Source of the DNA: Agathobacter sp.
GTDB taxonomy: Bacteria; Bacillota; Clostridia; Lachnospirales; Lachnospiraceae
Assembly (NCBI GenBank): GCA_022775045.1
Contig: JALFLB010000057.1
Location: 105,383 to 169,382 of the forward strand
DNA length: 64,000 nt
Reading direction: 5' to 3'
Under the pieces are notes generated by a model, which saw nothing but the letters and a program-made list of their open reading frames with translations, was not told where the DNA came from and made no database searches. The translations under genes were made by a program, and so were the position numbers. Shown in pieces: positions 1 to 8,979 of this stretch; position 1 is the first letter of the stretch; each line of letters opens with the position of its first letter.

Positions 1-204
1 CTGTACAATGAGCTTTTGAATAAGGACTGGTTCATGACCTTCCCTGATTTCGATGCATATGTTGAGACGAGAGAGAAAGCTTATACCGATTATGCAGATC
101 GCAAGGAGTGGGCAAAGAAGATGCTTGTGAATATCAGTAAGGCCGGCTTCTTCTCATCTGACAGAACAATTGAGCAGTACAACAAGGAAATCTGGAAACT
201 GTAA
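1..204 (+). CDS. glgP: Glycogen/starch phosphorylase, C-terminal fragment
   Basis: The reading frame is open from base 1 and ends at TAA 202-204, so only the last 67 residues are inside the window. The segment FSSDRTIEQYNKEIW matches the conserved C-terminal end of glycogen phosphorylases (GT35, PLP-dependent release of glucose-1-phosphate from alpha-glucan). The preceding DFDAYVETREKAYTDY stretch also fits the family. The TTG start at 16 in the ORF track is an artefact of the window edge. The catalytic and PLP-binding parts lie upstream and cannot be checked. Confidence 0.88.
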   Translation: MYNELLNKDWFMTFPDFDAYVETREKAYTDYADRKEWAKKMLVNISKAGFFSSDRTIEQYNKEIWKL

Positions 205-217
205 TGGAGGATTAGTT

Positions 218-568
218 ATGGCAGATTATAACAATTTTGATGCAAATCAGAATAATCAGAATGGATATCAGGCTCAGCCGACAGATAATTACGGACAGCA
301 GTTCGGCTATGGTGCACCGGTTGCACCGCAGGAGAAGAAGGGACAGTCTATCGCTTCTTTAGTATTGGGAATTTGCAGCTTTATCGCATGGATCATTCCG
401 TTATTTGGATATCCGGTAACCATTGTTGGAATTATCATGGGTGCAGTTGGAATGAAGAAGGGCGGCAAAGGCATGGCTATTGCGGGGATTATTTGTTCTT
501 CAATTGGATTGGTTCTTTCTTTGATCAATTCCATTGCTGGTGCAATGATGATGATGTCTTTGATGTAA
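218..568 (+). CDS. DUF4190-like small membrane protein with Asn/Gln-rich head
   Basis: I start at ATG 218, placed after AATGGAGG at 203-210, rather than the upstream start in the track; this gives 116 residues. The first ~45 residues are hydrophilic and rich in N, Q, Y and G (NQNNQNGYQAQ), probably a disordered cytoplasmic tail. Two hydrophobic segments follow, roughly residues 45-75 and 85-115, separated by a glycine/lysine loop (GMKKGGKGMAIAG). This layout is typical of DUF4190 proteins, whose function is unknown. It lies 13 bases after glgP and may be co-transcribed with it. A strong terminator follows directly. Confidence 0.75.
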   Translation: MADYNNFDANQNNQNGYQAQPTDNYGQQFGYGAPVAPQEKKGQSIASLVLGICSFIAWIIPLFGYPVTIVGIIMGAVGMKKGGKGMAIAGIICSSIGLVLSLINSIAGAMMMMSLM

Positions 569-580
569 TCCGGATGGTTA

Positions 581-619
581 AGAGACGTTTCCTGTTTATT
601 ACAGGGAGCGTCTTTTTTT
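581..619 (+). terminator. Rho-independent terminator
   Basis: AGACG...CCTG pairs with CAGG...CGTCT and is followed by a run of seven T. It closes the glgP/DUF4190 unit. The T-run overlaps the -35 box of the next promoter. Confidence 0.85.
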
Positions 620-646
620 GACAAATAGTACTAGGAGGGTTATAAT
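618..646 (+). promoter_or_regulatory. Consensus sigma-A promoter for the chemoreceptor operon
   Basis: TTGACA at 618-623 and TATAAT at 641-646 with a 17-base spacer match the vegetative consensus exactly. The first chemoreceptor gene starts 68 bases downstream. Confidence 0.85.
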
Positions 647-713
647 CAGTCTTGTGAATGTATTCGTAATATTTCGTGGGGGAACGTTACGGAAAGTAAG
701 AAGGAGGAATACT

Positions 714-2180
714 ATGACAGAAAAACAGTACAGGAAGGCAAGCAAAGTTGTATTTACTGCAGTAGCTATTATTTTCGGGTATATAGCATTGACGATGGGA
801 GCGTGGCTGATCCGGGTTAAGGATGCGAGCATAGCGAGCGCAGCGATACAGGCCATTGTTTCGATTGTGGTAATTGTGCTGTCTGCAGTCGCACATTTTA
901 GAATGGGCGGGACCAGAAAAGGTGCTTTTCTGATGGGCATGAGTATGGCAGTCGGGTACTTTATCTTTTCGTTGTTGAACAGGACAGACGGAACCTATGC
1001 ATATGCGCTTCCACTTTTGCTGGCAAGTATGGTTTTTATGGATTATCGGTTGATGGTGATAGAGAATGTACTGGTAATTGTGGCCAATGTTCTTCGTGTT
1101 GTGATCACTTATGATCCGGCAGATCAGGCGCTTCTTTCAAGAGGTGTTGTTTCGGTTTTTGTACTTGTGCTGGTAGCAATTGTGTCTGTCATTGTGACAA
1201 AGCTTCTGATTCGCTTTAATCAGGAAAATTCTGATGAGTTGAAAGAAGCAGGGCAGGAGCAGTTGGAAGCCAATAAGAAAATGACACTCGTGGCAGATAA
1301 TGTCACAAAGCATTTTGGTAGTGCAATGGAGAAGCTTGATAATCTGGAAAACAGTATCAATGTCAGCCATTCTTCGATTAAAGATATTGCGGCAAGTATG
1401 GAGAGTACCGTGGAGGCAATCCAGAGGCAGGAAGTAATGTGTACGGATATTCAGACTTACACGGATCATGCTGAGAATGGAATTCAGGAAATGATTCAGG
1501 CATCCAGCCGGACGGACAATACAGTTAAGGAAGGGGCACAGGTAGTACATGAATTGCAGGAGCAGGCAAGGAATGTCGAGGAGGCGAGTGCTGTTACGGC
1601 AGAGGTGATCCGAAGTCTGACGGAAAAGGTGGAGCGTGTGCAGAGCTTTGTTGGTTCAATCATTAATATTTCCAACCAGACGAATCTTCTTGCATTGAAT
1701 GCGTCTATTGAGGCTGCGCGTGCGGGAGAAGCTGGAAAAGGTTTTGCTGTTGTTGCAGAAGAAATCCGTCAGCTTTCCGAGCAGACAAATGAAGCATCAT
1801 CGAATATTACTGCCATCATTAATGAATTAAATGATGATACGAAGCGTGCGAATGAAAGCATTGAGAATTCGGTTGCTTCAGTGGAAAAACAGACAGGACT
1901 GATTGAGAGTACCGGAGAGAAGTTTGACAAGGTTGGAGATGAAGTGACAGAACTGACCCGCAATATTACGGAGGCAGAGAACAGTATCCAGCAGATTCTG
2001 GATGCAACCGGAATCATTTCTGACAGCGTGACGAATTTGTCAGCAGTGAGTGAGGAAGTGACAGCCTCTTCTATTGACGGATTACAGATGGCGGATTCGA
2101 CGGTTGCAGATATGAAAGATTGCCGGCAAATTCTGGAATCCATTTATGAACTGGCCAAAAATTTAAATAAAACGGTATAA
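714..2180 (+). CDS. Methyl-accepting chemotaxis protein with multi-pass membrane N-terminus
   Basis: Start ATG 714 follows AAGGAGGAATACT; the ORF track start at 618 lies inside the promoter. The product is 488 residues. The first ~170 residues contain about six hydrophobic segments and no large extracellular loop, so the receptor probably senses within the membrane or through a partner. The rest is a coiled-coil signalling domain with the conserved hairpin tip [19 protein letters not shown] (about residues 320-340), which contacts CheA/CheW. No HAMP domain is obvious. It lies 3 bases before the TPR lipoprotein gene. Receptor class is certain; the ligand is unknown. Confidence 0.9.
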   Translation: MTEKQYRKASKVVFTAVAIIFGYIALTMGAWLIRVKDASIASAAIQAIVSIVVIVLSAVAHFRMGGTRKGAFLMGMSMAVGYFIFSLLNRTDGTYAYALPLLLASMVFMDYRLMVIENVLVIVANVLRVVITYDPADQALLSRGVVSVFVLVLVAIVSVIVTKLLIRFNQENSDELKEAGQEQLEANKKMTLVADNVTKHFGSAMEKLDNLENSINVSHSSIKDIAASMESTVEAIQRQEVMCTDIQTYTDHAENGIQEMIQASSRTDNTVKEGAQVVHELQEQARNVEEASAVTAEVIRSLTEKVERVQSFVGSIINISNQTNLLALNASIEAARAGEAGKGFAVVAEEIRQLSEQTNEASSNITAIINELNDDTKRANESIENSVASVEKQTGLIESTGEKFDKVGDEVTELTRNITEAENSIQQILDATGIISDSVTNLSAVSEEVTASSIDGLQMADSTVADMKDCRQILESIYELAKNLNKTV

Positions 2181-2183
2181 GAG

Positions 2184-3149
2184 ATGAGAATAAAAAGATA
2201 TCGAACGGTCGCAGTTGTGCTGATGACAACTCTGACTATGACATTAGGAGCGTGTGGACAGAAAGAAAATAAAGAGCAGGATGCATATCGCCAGTATGGA
2301 ATCACCTGCATGGAGAGTGGTAATTACGAGGAGGCGCTGAAGGCTTTTCAGAACGCATTGGACCAGTCTCAGGGAAAAGTGGGAGAGAAAGAACTTGATA
2401 TCTGTTTTTACAAAGCGAAGGCGCAGATGCTGAGTGGCGATACTGAAGGCGCTTTTGAAACTTATAATGCGATTATTAAATATAATAAAGATGCCCGGGC
2501 ATACTATCTTCGGGGAAATCTTTACTTTGATATGGGAGAACCCGAGAAGGCACTTGTGGATTATGATCAGGCGGTTAAGCGGAATCCAGAGGATTATGAA
2601 CTCTACATGGGGATTTATGAATCCATGAGCCGCCATGACATGGAGACAGATGGGCAGAAGTATCTAAATATGGCGATGGAGCGGAAAGGGGATAAACCGC
2701 AGGATCAACTGTACAAGGGGAGAATCTGCTATCTTTTGGGAGATACCGATAGTGCAATCACATATCTGACCAAAGCAAAAGAAGCCAGTCAGCCGCTTGC
2801 ATCTTATTATCTTGCACTTACCTATGAACAGCAAGGGGAGAAGAAGCAGGCGGAAGCGTGTATTGAAGAGTATTTGGACAGCGGAGTGGCTACAGCCTAT
2901 GATTTGTATGATCTTGGTCATGCAGAGATGGAAGAGGAAGATTATAAAGAAGCATTGAAATATTTTAATGCGGCCTTGAAGATGGAGGAAGTGCCAAACC
3001 GGCAGAACCTGATGAAAGGAGCGATCGCCGCTTATGAGTATAGTGGAGATTTTGCTGCTGCAAAAAAAATGATGAAGGATTATCTTGCACAATATCCTTC
3101 AGATGAGGATGCACAGAGAGAGAGCATTTTTTTGGAGACGAGATCATGA
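2184..3149 (+). CDS. TPR-repeat lipoprotein
   Basis: The 321-residue product begins with a lipoprotein signal peptide ending in a lipobox (LGAC, Cys at about residue 24), so it should be lipid-anchored outside the membrane. The mature part is a series of tetratricopeptide helices, e.g. YGITCMESGNYEEALKAFQN and ARAYYLRGNLYFDMGEPEKA, spanning about residues 35-310. TPR proteins act as protein-binding scaffolds. It lies 3 bases after the chemoreceptor gene and overlaps hflX by 4 bases, so the three genes form one transcription unit. Its partner is unknown. Confidence 0.88.
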   Translation: MRIKRYRTVAVVLMTTLTMTLGACGQKENKEQDAYRQYGITCMESGNYEEALKAFQNALDQSQGKVGEKELDICFYKAKAQMLSGDTEGAFETYNAIIKYNKDARAYYLRGNLYFDMGEPEKALVDYDQAVKRNPEDYELYMGIYESMSRHDMETDGQKYLNMAMERKGDKPQDQLYKGRICYLLGDTDSAITYLTKAKEASQPLASYYLALTYEQQGEKKQAEACIEEYLDSGVATAYDLYDLGHAEMEEEDYKEALKYFNAALKMEEVPNRQNLMKGAIAAYEYSGDFAAAKKMMKDYLAQYPSDEDAQRESIFLETRS

Positions 3150-4390
3150 CAGAGCCATATGATGTGGAGGAGATAGAGGAAAAAGTAATTCTGGTTGGCG
3201 TTAGTGAACAGGATGGTGATGATGCGGAAGACTCGTTGGCAGAACTTGCAGAACTGGTTCATACAGCAGGTGCATCGGTAGTTGGCACTTTGATTCAGAA
3301 GCGAGAATCCATTCATCCGCTGACCTATGTGGGAACTGGAAAAGTGGAAGAAATCGACCGGATTCTCACATCTACGGGTGCCACTGGAATTGTATGCGAT
3401 GATGAATTATCACCTGCACAACTTAAAAATCTTGAAACAATTCTTGCAACAAAAATCATGGATCGGACACTGATTATTCTTGATATTTTTGCGGCGCGCG
3501 CAACCACTAGTGAAGGAAAGATTCAGGTGGAATTAGCACAGCTGAAGTATCGACTGAGCCGCCTTGCTGGACTCGGAAAGTCGATGTCAAGGCTTGGAGG
3601 AGGAATTGGAACGAGAGGCCCCGGCGAGAAAAAGCTGGAAATCGACCGACGGTTGATTAATGATCGGATTGCCCAGTTAAACCACGAATTGAAGGACGTT
3701 GTCAAGCATCGGGAGATTACACGCGCAAAGCGTGAAAAAAATGATGTGCCGGTAGTGGCGATTGTAGGGTATACGAATGCAGGCAAGTCCACTCTTTTAA
3801 ATCATCTGACAGATGCGGCAGTACTTGAGGAGGATAAGCTTTTTGCCACGCTTGATCCAACGACGCGCCTGTTAGAGCTTGATGGCAGGCAGCAGGTGCT
3901 TTTGACGGATACCGTAGGTTTTATCCGAAAACTACCTCATCATTTGATTGAAGCATTTAAAAGTACCCTTGAGGAAGCAAAATATGCGGATTATATTTTT
4001 CATGTGGTAGATGCCTCAAATCCCCAGCGGGATAAGCAAATGCATATTGTGTATGAGACTCTTGACCGGCTTGGGGTCAAAAATAAGAAAATCGTAACAC
4101 TCTTTAACAAGATGGATCAGTACGATATGGATGAACCGTTGCAGGATTTTCGTGCAGACAAGGTGCTTGAAATTTCAGCAGGCCGTGATGAAGGTCTTGA
4201 GGAGGTCAAGAAACTTCTGAAGGAATTGTTGAGAGAAAATAAAGTTTATATTGAGCGTGTGATTCCGTATGCGGAGGCAGGAATTCTCCAACTTGTACGT
4301 CAGAGTGGGGAGCTTGTGTCAGAAGAGTATGTTCCTGAGGGAATTGCTGTGAAAGCATATGTACCGATGGAAGTGTACGGAAAGCTGTAA
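3146..4390 (+). CDS. hflX: GTPase HflX
   Basis: The 414-residue protein has the HflX N-terminal domain with the glycine-rich GGGIGTRGPGEKKLEIDRR signature (about residues 150-168). A G domain follows with P-loop GYTNAGKST, switch DTVGFIRKLP and NKMD. HflX binds 50S subunits and 70S ribosomes and helps split or rescue stalled ribosomes, especially under heat stress. It starts inside the stop codon of the lipoprotein gene (ATGA overlap). Length and motifs are complete. Confidence 0.96.
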   Translation: MTEPYDVEEIEEKVILVGVSEQDGDDAEDSLAELAELVHTAGASVVGTLIQKRESIHPLTYVGTGKVEEIDRILTSTGATGIVCDDELSPAQLKNLETILATKIMDRTLIILDIFAARATTSEGKIQVELAQLKYRLSRLAGLGKSMSRLGGGIGTRGPGEKKLEIDRRLINDRIAQLNHELKDVVKHREITRAKREKNDVPVVAIVGYTNAGKSTLLNHLTDAAVLEEDKLFATLDPTTRLLELDGRQQVLLTDTVGFIRKLPHHLIEAFKSTLEEAKYADYIFHVVDASNPQRDKQMHIVYETLDRLGVKNKKIVTLFNKMDQYDMDEPLQDFRADKVLEISAGRDEGLEEVKKLLKELLRENKVYIERVIPYAEAGILQLVRQSGELVSEEYVPEGIAVKAYVPMEVYGKL

Positions 4391-4425
4391 GAAAAAGAGC
4401 TGTAGAACAGCTCTTTTCTTTGCTT
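4391..4425. terminator. Bidirectional terminator between hflX and bipA
   Basis: A perfect 9-bp stem AAGAGCTGT / ACAGCTCTT with loop AGA (4395-4415) has A-rich sequence on the left and T-rich sequence on the right, so it can end transcription from both converging genes. Confidence 0.8.
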
Positions 4426-6268
4426 ATTTCATTGCATTTTTCTTTGCAATCGAAGCTCTCTTGCGAAGAGTCGGGTCAAGAATTCTCTTGCGGATGCGCA
4501 GACTTTCCGGGGTGACTTCAAGAAGTTCATCTGTATCGATGAAGTCCAGAGCCTGCTCAAGACTCAGCTTGCGAGGAGGTACAAGTGTCAGTGCCTCATC
4601 AGCGGAAGAGGAGCGGGTGTTGGTTAAATGCTTTTTCTTGCATACATTCAGTTCAATATCCTCAGCCTTGGCACTCTGACCGATGACCATACCGGAATAG
4701 ACCTTTTCGCCAGGTCCGATAAACAGAGTTCCACGCTCCTGGGCAGAGAATAGACCGTAGGTGACGGATTCACCGGTTTCAAAAGCGATGAGAGATCCGG
4801 TTGAACGGTACGCAATCTCGCCTCGGAATGGTTCATAGCCGTCAAACATAGTGTTGATGATACCGTTTCCCTTCGTGTCTGTCATGAACTCGCCACGATA
4901 ACCAATCAGACCGCGGGATGGAATCTTGAACTCCAGTCTGGTATAGCCGCCGGCGATGGAACCCATATTCAAAAGTTCGCCTTTGCGCTGCTGAAGCTTG
5001 GAGATAACAGCTCCGGTAAATTCATCCGGTACATCGACATAGGCAATTTCCATTGGTTCAAGTTTTTTCCCGTTTTCATCCGTCTTGTATAAAACTTCTG
5101 CTTTGCTGACCGCAAATTCATAGCCTTCACGGCGCATGTTTTCGATCAGGACGGACAGATGCAGTTCACCTCGTCCGGAAACCTTAAGACTGTCCGGACT
5201 GTCCGTTTCTTCAACACGGAGAGAAACATCGGTGTTCAGTTCGCGGAACAGTCGGTCACGAATGTGACGGGAGGTGACATATTTTCCCTCCTGTCCGGCA
5301 AGCGGACTGTCATTTACAATAAAATTCATGGAGATCGTCGGCTCGGAAATCTTCTGGAACGGAATAGCTACCGGATTCTCCGGGGAACAGATGGTATCCC
5401 CAATGTGAATATCGGCAATACCGGATATTGCAACAATGGAACCAATCTTGGCCTCATTGACATCAACCTTGTTTAAGCCATCAAATTCATAGAGTTTACT
5501 GATACGCACTTTTTCTGATTTGTCCGGATCATGATGGTTGACAACGACTGCCTCCTGATTGACCTTCAGCGAGCCATTGTCTACTTTTCCGATACCGATA
5601 CGACCGACATATTCATTATAGTCAATAGTACTGATCAGTACCTGAGTGTTGGCATCAGGGTCGCCGGTTGGAGCCGGAATATAATTGATAATGGTTTCAA
5701 AAAGAGGGGTCATATCTTTTTTCTCATCATTGAGATCCAGCATGGCATAACCATCTCTGGCGGAAGCGAAGACAAAAGGACAGTCTAACTGCTCGTCAGA
5801 CGCATCGAGATCCATGAAAAGCTCCAATACTTCATCAATAACTTCGTTAGGGCGGGCTTCCGGACGGTCAATTTTGTTGATGCAGACAATAACCGGCAGG
5901 TTGAGAGCCAAAGCTTTCATCAGAACGAATTTCGTCTGTGGCATAGTTCCTTCAAATGCATCGACAACCAGTACAACGCCATTGACCATTTTAAGGACAC
6001 GCTCAACCTCTCCGCCGAAGTCGGCGTGTCCGGGGGTGTCGATAATATTGATTTTGATATCTTTATAAAATACGGCAGTGTTCTTAGACAGGATTGTGAT
6101 TCCACGCTCACGTTCAATATCGTTGGAATCCATAACACGCTCCTGAACCTCCTGATTTGCACGGAATACACCGCTTTGCTTTAACAGTTCGTCCACAAGT
6201 GTCGTCTTACCGTGATCGACATGGGCGATAATTGCAATATTACGAATATCATCTCTTGTTGTTGTCAT
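4424..6268 (-). CDS. bipA: Translational GTPase BipA/TypA
   Basis: The 614-residue protein opens with [17 protein letters not shown], the P-loop of translation factors, then [16 protein letters not shown] and [10 protein letters not shown]. The EF-G-like domains II, III and V and the BipA-specific C-terminal domain follow; the length is normal for the family. BipA acts in 50S assembly and stress or cold adaptation. It is transcribed alone, convergent with hflX, from a promoter in the gap to the SSB-like gene. Start ATG 6268 is preceded on the minus strand by GAAAAGAAGGTTAAATAT. Confidence 0.97.
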   Translation of the reverse strand: MTTTRDDIRNIAIIAHVDHGKTTLVDELLKQSGVFRANQEVQERVMDSNDIERERGITILSKNTAVFYKDIKINIIDTPGHADFGGEVERVLKMVNGVVLVVDAFEGTMPQTKFVLMKALALNLPVIVCINKIDRPEARPNEVIDEVLELFMDLDASDEQLDCPFVFASARDGYAMLDLNDEKKDMTPLFETIINYIPAPTGDPDANTQVLISTIDYNEYVGRIGIGKVDNGSLKVNQEAVVVNHHDPDKSEKVRISKLYEFDGLNKVDVNEAKIGSIVAISGIADIHIGDTICSPENPVAIPFQKISEPTISMNFIVNDSPLAGQEGKYVTSRHIRDRLFRELNTDVSLRVEETDSPDSLKVSGRGELHLSVLIENMRREGYEFAVSKAEVLYKTDENGKKLEPMEIAYVDVPDEFTGAVISKLQQRKGELLNMGSIAGGYTRLEFKIPSRGLIGYRGEFMTDTKGNGIINTMFDGYEPFRGEIAYRSTGSLIAFETGESVTYGLFSAQERGTLFIGPGEKVYSGMVIGQSAKAEDIELNVCKKKHLTNTRSSSADEALTLVPPRKLSLEQALDFIDTDELLEVTPESLRIRKRILDPTLRKRASIAKKNAMK

Positions 6269-6315
6269 ATATTTAACCTTCTTTTCTAAATTAAAGTAAA
6301 TTCAACGCCTGTACC

Positions 6316-6343
6316 ATTTTATCATAAAAATGTATTTTCGCAA
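6316..6343 (-). promoter_or_regulatory. Probable sigma-A promoter of bipA
   Basis: On the minus strand TTGCGA (6343-6338) and TAAAAT (6321-6316) are spaced 16 bases apart, about 50 bases before the bipA start. The -35 box is imperfect. Confidence 0.5.
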
Positions 6344-6478
6344 GATTTTTTATGCCATTTGTTGATTTGCACATTTTTCGATTCACTTATCGACATGCTT
6401 TGATGATTTCTACCAACCCGGTCATGGTAAAAAAGAACCCTAACAAATATTTCCACAAAAGGAAGGGAGAAAAAATTC

Positions 6479-7105
6479 ATGGCAGATAAAATGTTTGAAA
6501 ACAATCAGGTAACTATTATGGGAGAAATTGTGTCAGACTTTGTGTATAGTCACGAGGTGTACGGAGAAGGCTTTTACATGGTGGAAGTGTCTGTCAACCG
6601 TTTGTCTAACTTTGTTGATCACATCCCGGTTATGGTATCAGAACGTCTGATCAATGTACAGGAGAATTGCAGCGGGCAGTATGTTTATATTACAGGACAA
6701 TTCCGTTCCTTCAATCGGCATGAGGAACACAAAAACCGCCTGGTACTGTCGGTGTTTGCCCGGGAATTTGAACTGGTGGAGGAACTGGATGGGGAGGGCG
6801 CAACAAACCAGATCTTTTTGGATGGCTTTATATGTAAGGAATCTGTTTACCGGAAGACACCGTTGGGACGTGAGATCGCAGATCTTCTTGTGGCAGTAAA
6901 CCGATCTTACGGAAAATCCGATTACATTCCATGTATTTGCTGGGGGAGAAATGCACGGTTTGCCGCAGGATTTGAGGTTGGAACGCATGTGCAGATCTGG
7001 GGTAGAATCCAGAGCCGCGAATATGTAAAAAAGATCAGTGAAACAGAAGTGGAACAGCGGGTCGCGTATGAAGTTTCGGTCAGCAAAATTGAATTTCTGG
7101 AGTAA
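6479..7105 (+). CDS. SSB-like protein with two tandem OB folds
   Basis: ATG 6479 follows AAAGGAAGGGAG. The 208-residue protein appears to hold two OB-fold halves: residues ~8-105 (NNQVTIMGEIVSDF...) and ~110-205 (NQIFLDGFICKESVYRKTPLGREI...CWGRNARFA). The second half is closer to bacterial SSB. The usual acidic, phenylalanine-ending tail that recruits SSB partners is absent; the protein ends SKIEFLE. It is therefore probably an accessory ssDNA-binding protein rather than the replicative SSB. It stands alone between bipA (divergent) and the adenosyltransferase gene. Confidence 0.75.
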   Translation: MADKMFENNQVTIMGEIVSDFVYSHEVYGEGFYMVEVSVNRLSNFVDHIPVMVSERLINVQENCSGQYVYITGQFRSFNRHEEHKNRLVLSVFAREFELVEELDGEGATNQIFLDGFICKESVYRKTPLGREIADLLVAVNRSYGKSDYIPCICWGRNARFAAGFEVGTHVQIWGRIQSREYVKKISETEVEQRVAYEVSVSKIEFLE

Positions 7106-7119
7106 ATAGAGGGGCAGAC

Positions 7120-7148
7120 TTGATTATTTGATGTGTTTGTGGTATCTT
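7120..7148 (+). promoter_or_regulatory. Possible promoter of the adenosyltransferase gene
   Basis: TTGATT and TATCTT are separated by 17 bases, about 95 bases before ATG 7242. Both boxes deviate from consensus. Confidence 0.4.
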
Positions 7149-7208
7149 ACATAGTATTCATTGATTTGTGATGCTGTCATCAGATGGCATCATTACCTAT
7201 GTTTGAAG

Positions 7209-7228
7209 GAATTCTTCTTACAGAATTC
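7209..7228. repeat. Perfect 7-bp inverted repeat before the adenosyltransferase RBS
   Basis: GAATTCT and AGAATTC flank a 6-base loop and end 3 bases before the GGAGG of the next gene. No T-run follows, so it is not a terminator. It could be an operator or a hairpin that affects ribosome access. Confidence 0.45.
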
Positions 7229-7241
7229 TATGGAGGCAGCT

Positions 7242-7727
7242 ATGAGCAAGGGAGTAATTCAGATTTATTATGGGGAGGGGCACGGAAAGTCAACAGCGGC
7301 AATCGGCAACGGAATTCGTGTTGCCAGCGAGGGGAAAAGCGTCATTCTCATTCAGTTTTTAAAGGGGAAGAATGAGAACGAGCTGGCTTTTCTCAATCGG
7401 TTAGAGCCTGAGATTAAAGTATTTCGTTTTGCAAAATCAGATGAGAGTTTTGAGGAATTGTCGGAGAGTGCCAAGCAGGAGGAGAGCATGAACCTGCGCA
7501 ACGGTTTTAATTATGGCAAAAAGGTTGTAGCGACTGGTGCCTGTGATATGTTGATTCTCGATGAGGTGTTGGGAATTATGGATGAAAAGGTAATTCGTCC
7601 GGAGGAATTGAAGGAGTTATTTGAGGCAAAGCCGGAGGAGATGACATTGGTTTGTACTGGACGGGTGTTGGATGACAGCATTCGTGAGTATGCAGACGAG
7701 ATTTATAACATTGCACCTGAAAAATAG
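7242..7727 (+). CDS. cobO: Cob(I)yrinic acid a,c-diamide adenosyltransferase (BtuR/CobO type)
   Basis: Start ATG 7242 is set by TGGAGGCAGCT; the track's longer ORF has no RBS. The 161-residue protein carries the CobA/BtuR P-loop GEGHGKSTAAIGNG near the N-terminus, ILDEVLG (Walker B-like) around residue 107, and LVCTGR towards the C-terminus. The enzyme moves the 5'-deoxyadenosyl group from ATP to cob(I)alamin or corrinoid precursors. It is slightly shorter than E. coli BtuR (~196) because the N-terminal extension is missing, as in many Clostridia. No cobalamin genes are adjacent, which fits a salvage role. Confidence 0.88.
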   Translation: MSKGVIQIYYGEGHGKSTAAIGNGIRVASEGKSVILIQFLKGKNENELAFLNRLEPEIKVFRFAKSDESFEELSESAKQEESMNLRNGFNYGKKVVATGACDMLILDEVLGIMDEKVIRPEELKELFEAKPEEMTLVCTGRVLDDSIREYADEIYNIAPEK

Positions 7728-7730
7728 GAA

Positions 7731-7759
7731 TTGACGAATTGTAGAGAGGGTGCTATGAT
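7731..7759 (+). promoter_or_regulatory. Sigma-A promoter of dapA-dapB
   Basis: TTGACG at 7731-7736 and TATGAT at 7754-7759 are spaced by 17 bases. The promoter starts within 4 bases of the previous stop codon and precedes the lysine riboswitch by about 55 bases. Confidence 0.75.
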
Positions 7760-7810
7760 TACAGAGTAAAACATATTTGTGTAAGTGATTAATCAAAGAT
7801 TAACCACACA

Positions 7811-7990
7811 TATGATAGAGGTCGCGCGAATTATGAGTATCCTGTGGGATGTGGCAGGCACAGAAGAACACAGGGGAAAGGGAGGAGCGCCGAAAGGATG
7901 GGATGTCTGTAGTTTTGTCCTTGGGCATTCGGTTAACAGCCGTATGACTGTCAGAAGCGTGTTTGCGTGGATGGAGAGCTATCAGGAATC
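7811..7990 (+). ncRNA. Lysine riboswitch (L-box)
   Basis: The P1 helix is closed by GATAG (7814-7818) and CTATC (7979-7983). Core elements recognisable from the L-box family are GATAGAGGT-CGCG, ATTATGAGTAT, GGAGCGCCGAA, ACTGTCA and GGAGAGCTATC, all in the right order. The element sits between a promoter and a terminator ahead of dapA, the first enzyme of the lysine branch. Lysine binding should favour the terminator and lower dapA-dapB expression. ORF-track entries across this stretch are not genes. Confidence 0.9.
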
Positions 7991-8012
7991 TATTATGTAC
8001 GTAGATAGGACT

Positions 8013-8041
8013 GACCAGCTCGATGAGAGCTGGTTTTTTTA
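8013..8041 (+). terminator. Riboswitch expression-platform terminator
   Basis: CCAGCTC / GAGCTGG with loop GATGA is followed by seven T, ending 34 bases before the dapA start. It is the regulated attenuator of the lysine riboswitch. Confidence 0.88.
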
Positions 8042-8074
8042 CTACCAATGAGGATAGGAAAGGAGACAAATAAC

Positions 8075-8959
8075 GTGGCAATTTTTAAGGGTGCAGGTGT
8101 TGCAATTGTAACGCCTATGAAAGACAATTTTGAGGTGAATTACGATAAGCTGGAAGAGCTGATCAATCAGCAGATTGATGCTGGAACCGATGCGATTATC
8201 ATTGCAGGAACGACCGGTGAGAGTTCCACGCTGACAATGGAGGAACATCACAATGTGATTAAGGCAGCTGTTGAGTTTACGAAGCATCGTGTGCCGGTTG
8301 TTGCAGGGACCGGTTCAAACTGTACCAAAACAGCAATTCAGTTGTCCAAGGAGGCAGAGGAAGCCGGTGTGGATGGGCTTTTAATCGTAACTCCGTACTA
8401 CAATAAGGCAACACAGGCCGGTCTGATTGGACATTATTCTCAGATTGCAGACAGCACGAAGTGCCCGATTATTATGTATAACGTTCCGGGCAGAACCGGA
8501 TGCAACCTTCTTCCGGAGACAGTGGCGGAGCTTGTGAAGTCCAAGGAGAATATTGTGGGCTTAAAGGAGGCAACCGGCAATATGGCACAAGCTTCCAAGA
8601 CAATGAATCTTACCGACGGAAAAATTGATATGTATTCCGGTGAGGATGGACTTGTTGTACCGCTTCTGGCAATTGGTGCAGTTGGGGTGATTTCTGTATG
8701 GAGCAATGTTGCACCGGCGAAGGTGCACCAGATGTGTGACAGCTTTTTCAGGGGAGATATTGAGACCGCAAGAAAGCTCCAGCTTGAGGCTCTTCCACTT
8801 GTAGATGTCCTGTTCTCCGAAGTCAACCCGATTCCGGTGAAGAAGGCAATGAATCTGATGGGGATGGAAGTAGGACCGCTTCGTTCTCCGCTCTGTGAAA
8901 TGAGCGAGACAAATGCTCAAAAGATGGCTGAAGTAATGAAGAATTACGGAATTTTGTAA
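8075..8959 (+). CDS. dapA: 4-hydroxy-tetrahydrodipicolinate synthase
   Basis: I choose GTG 8075, preceded by AAAGGAGACAAATAAC, over the ATG at 8048 that lies next to the terminator; this gives 294 residues, the normal DapA length. The TIM-barrel motifs GTTGESSTL, the Tyr in IMYNVPGRTGCN and the Schiff-base lysine in VGLKEATGN are present. The enzyme condenses pyruvate with aspartate semialdehyde, the entry step to diaminopimelate and lysine. It is controlled by the lysine riboswitch and is followed by dapB after 20 bases. Confidence 0.96.
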   Translation: MAIFKGAGVAIVTPMKDNFEVNYDKLEELINQQIDAGTDAIIIAGTTGESSTLTMEEHHNVIKAAVEFTKHRVPVVAGTGSNCTKTAIQLSKEAEEAGVDGLLIVTPYYNKATQAGLIGHYSQIADSTKCPIIMYNVPGRTGCNLLPETVAELVKSKENIVGLKEATGNMAQASKTMNLTDGKIDMYSGEDGLVVPLLAIGAVGVISVWSNVAPAKVHQMCDSFFRGDIETARKLQLEALPLVDVLFSEVNPIPVKKAMNLMGMEVGPLRSPLCEMSETNAQKMAEVMKNYGIL

Positions 8960-8979
8960 TTGGAAAGGACATAAGAGAA

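Noticed and set aside
7785-8051. 88-aa ORF
   Set aside because: It lies within the lysine riboswitch and terminator.
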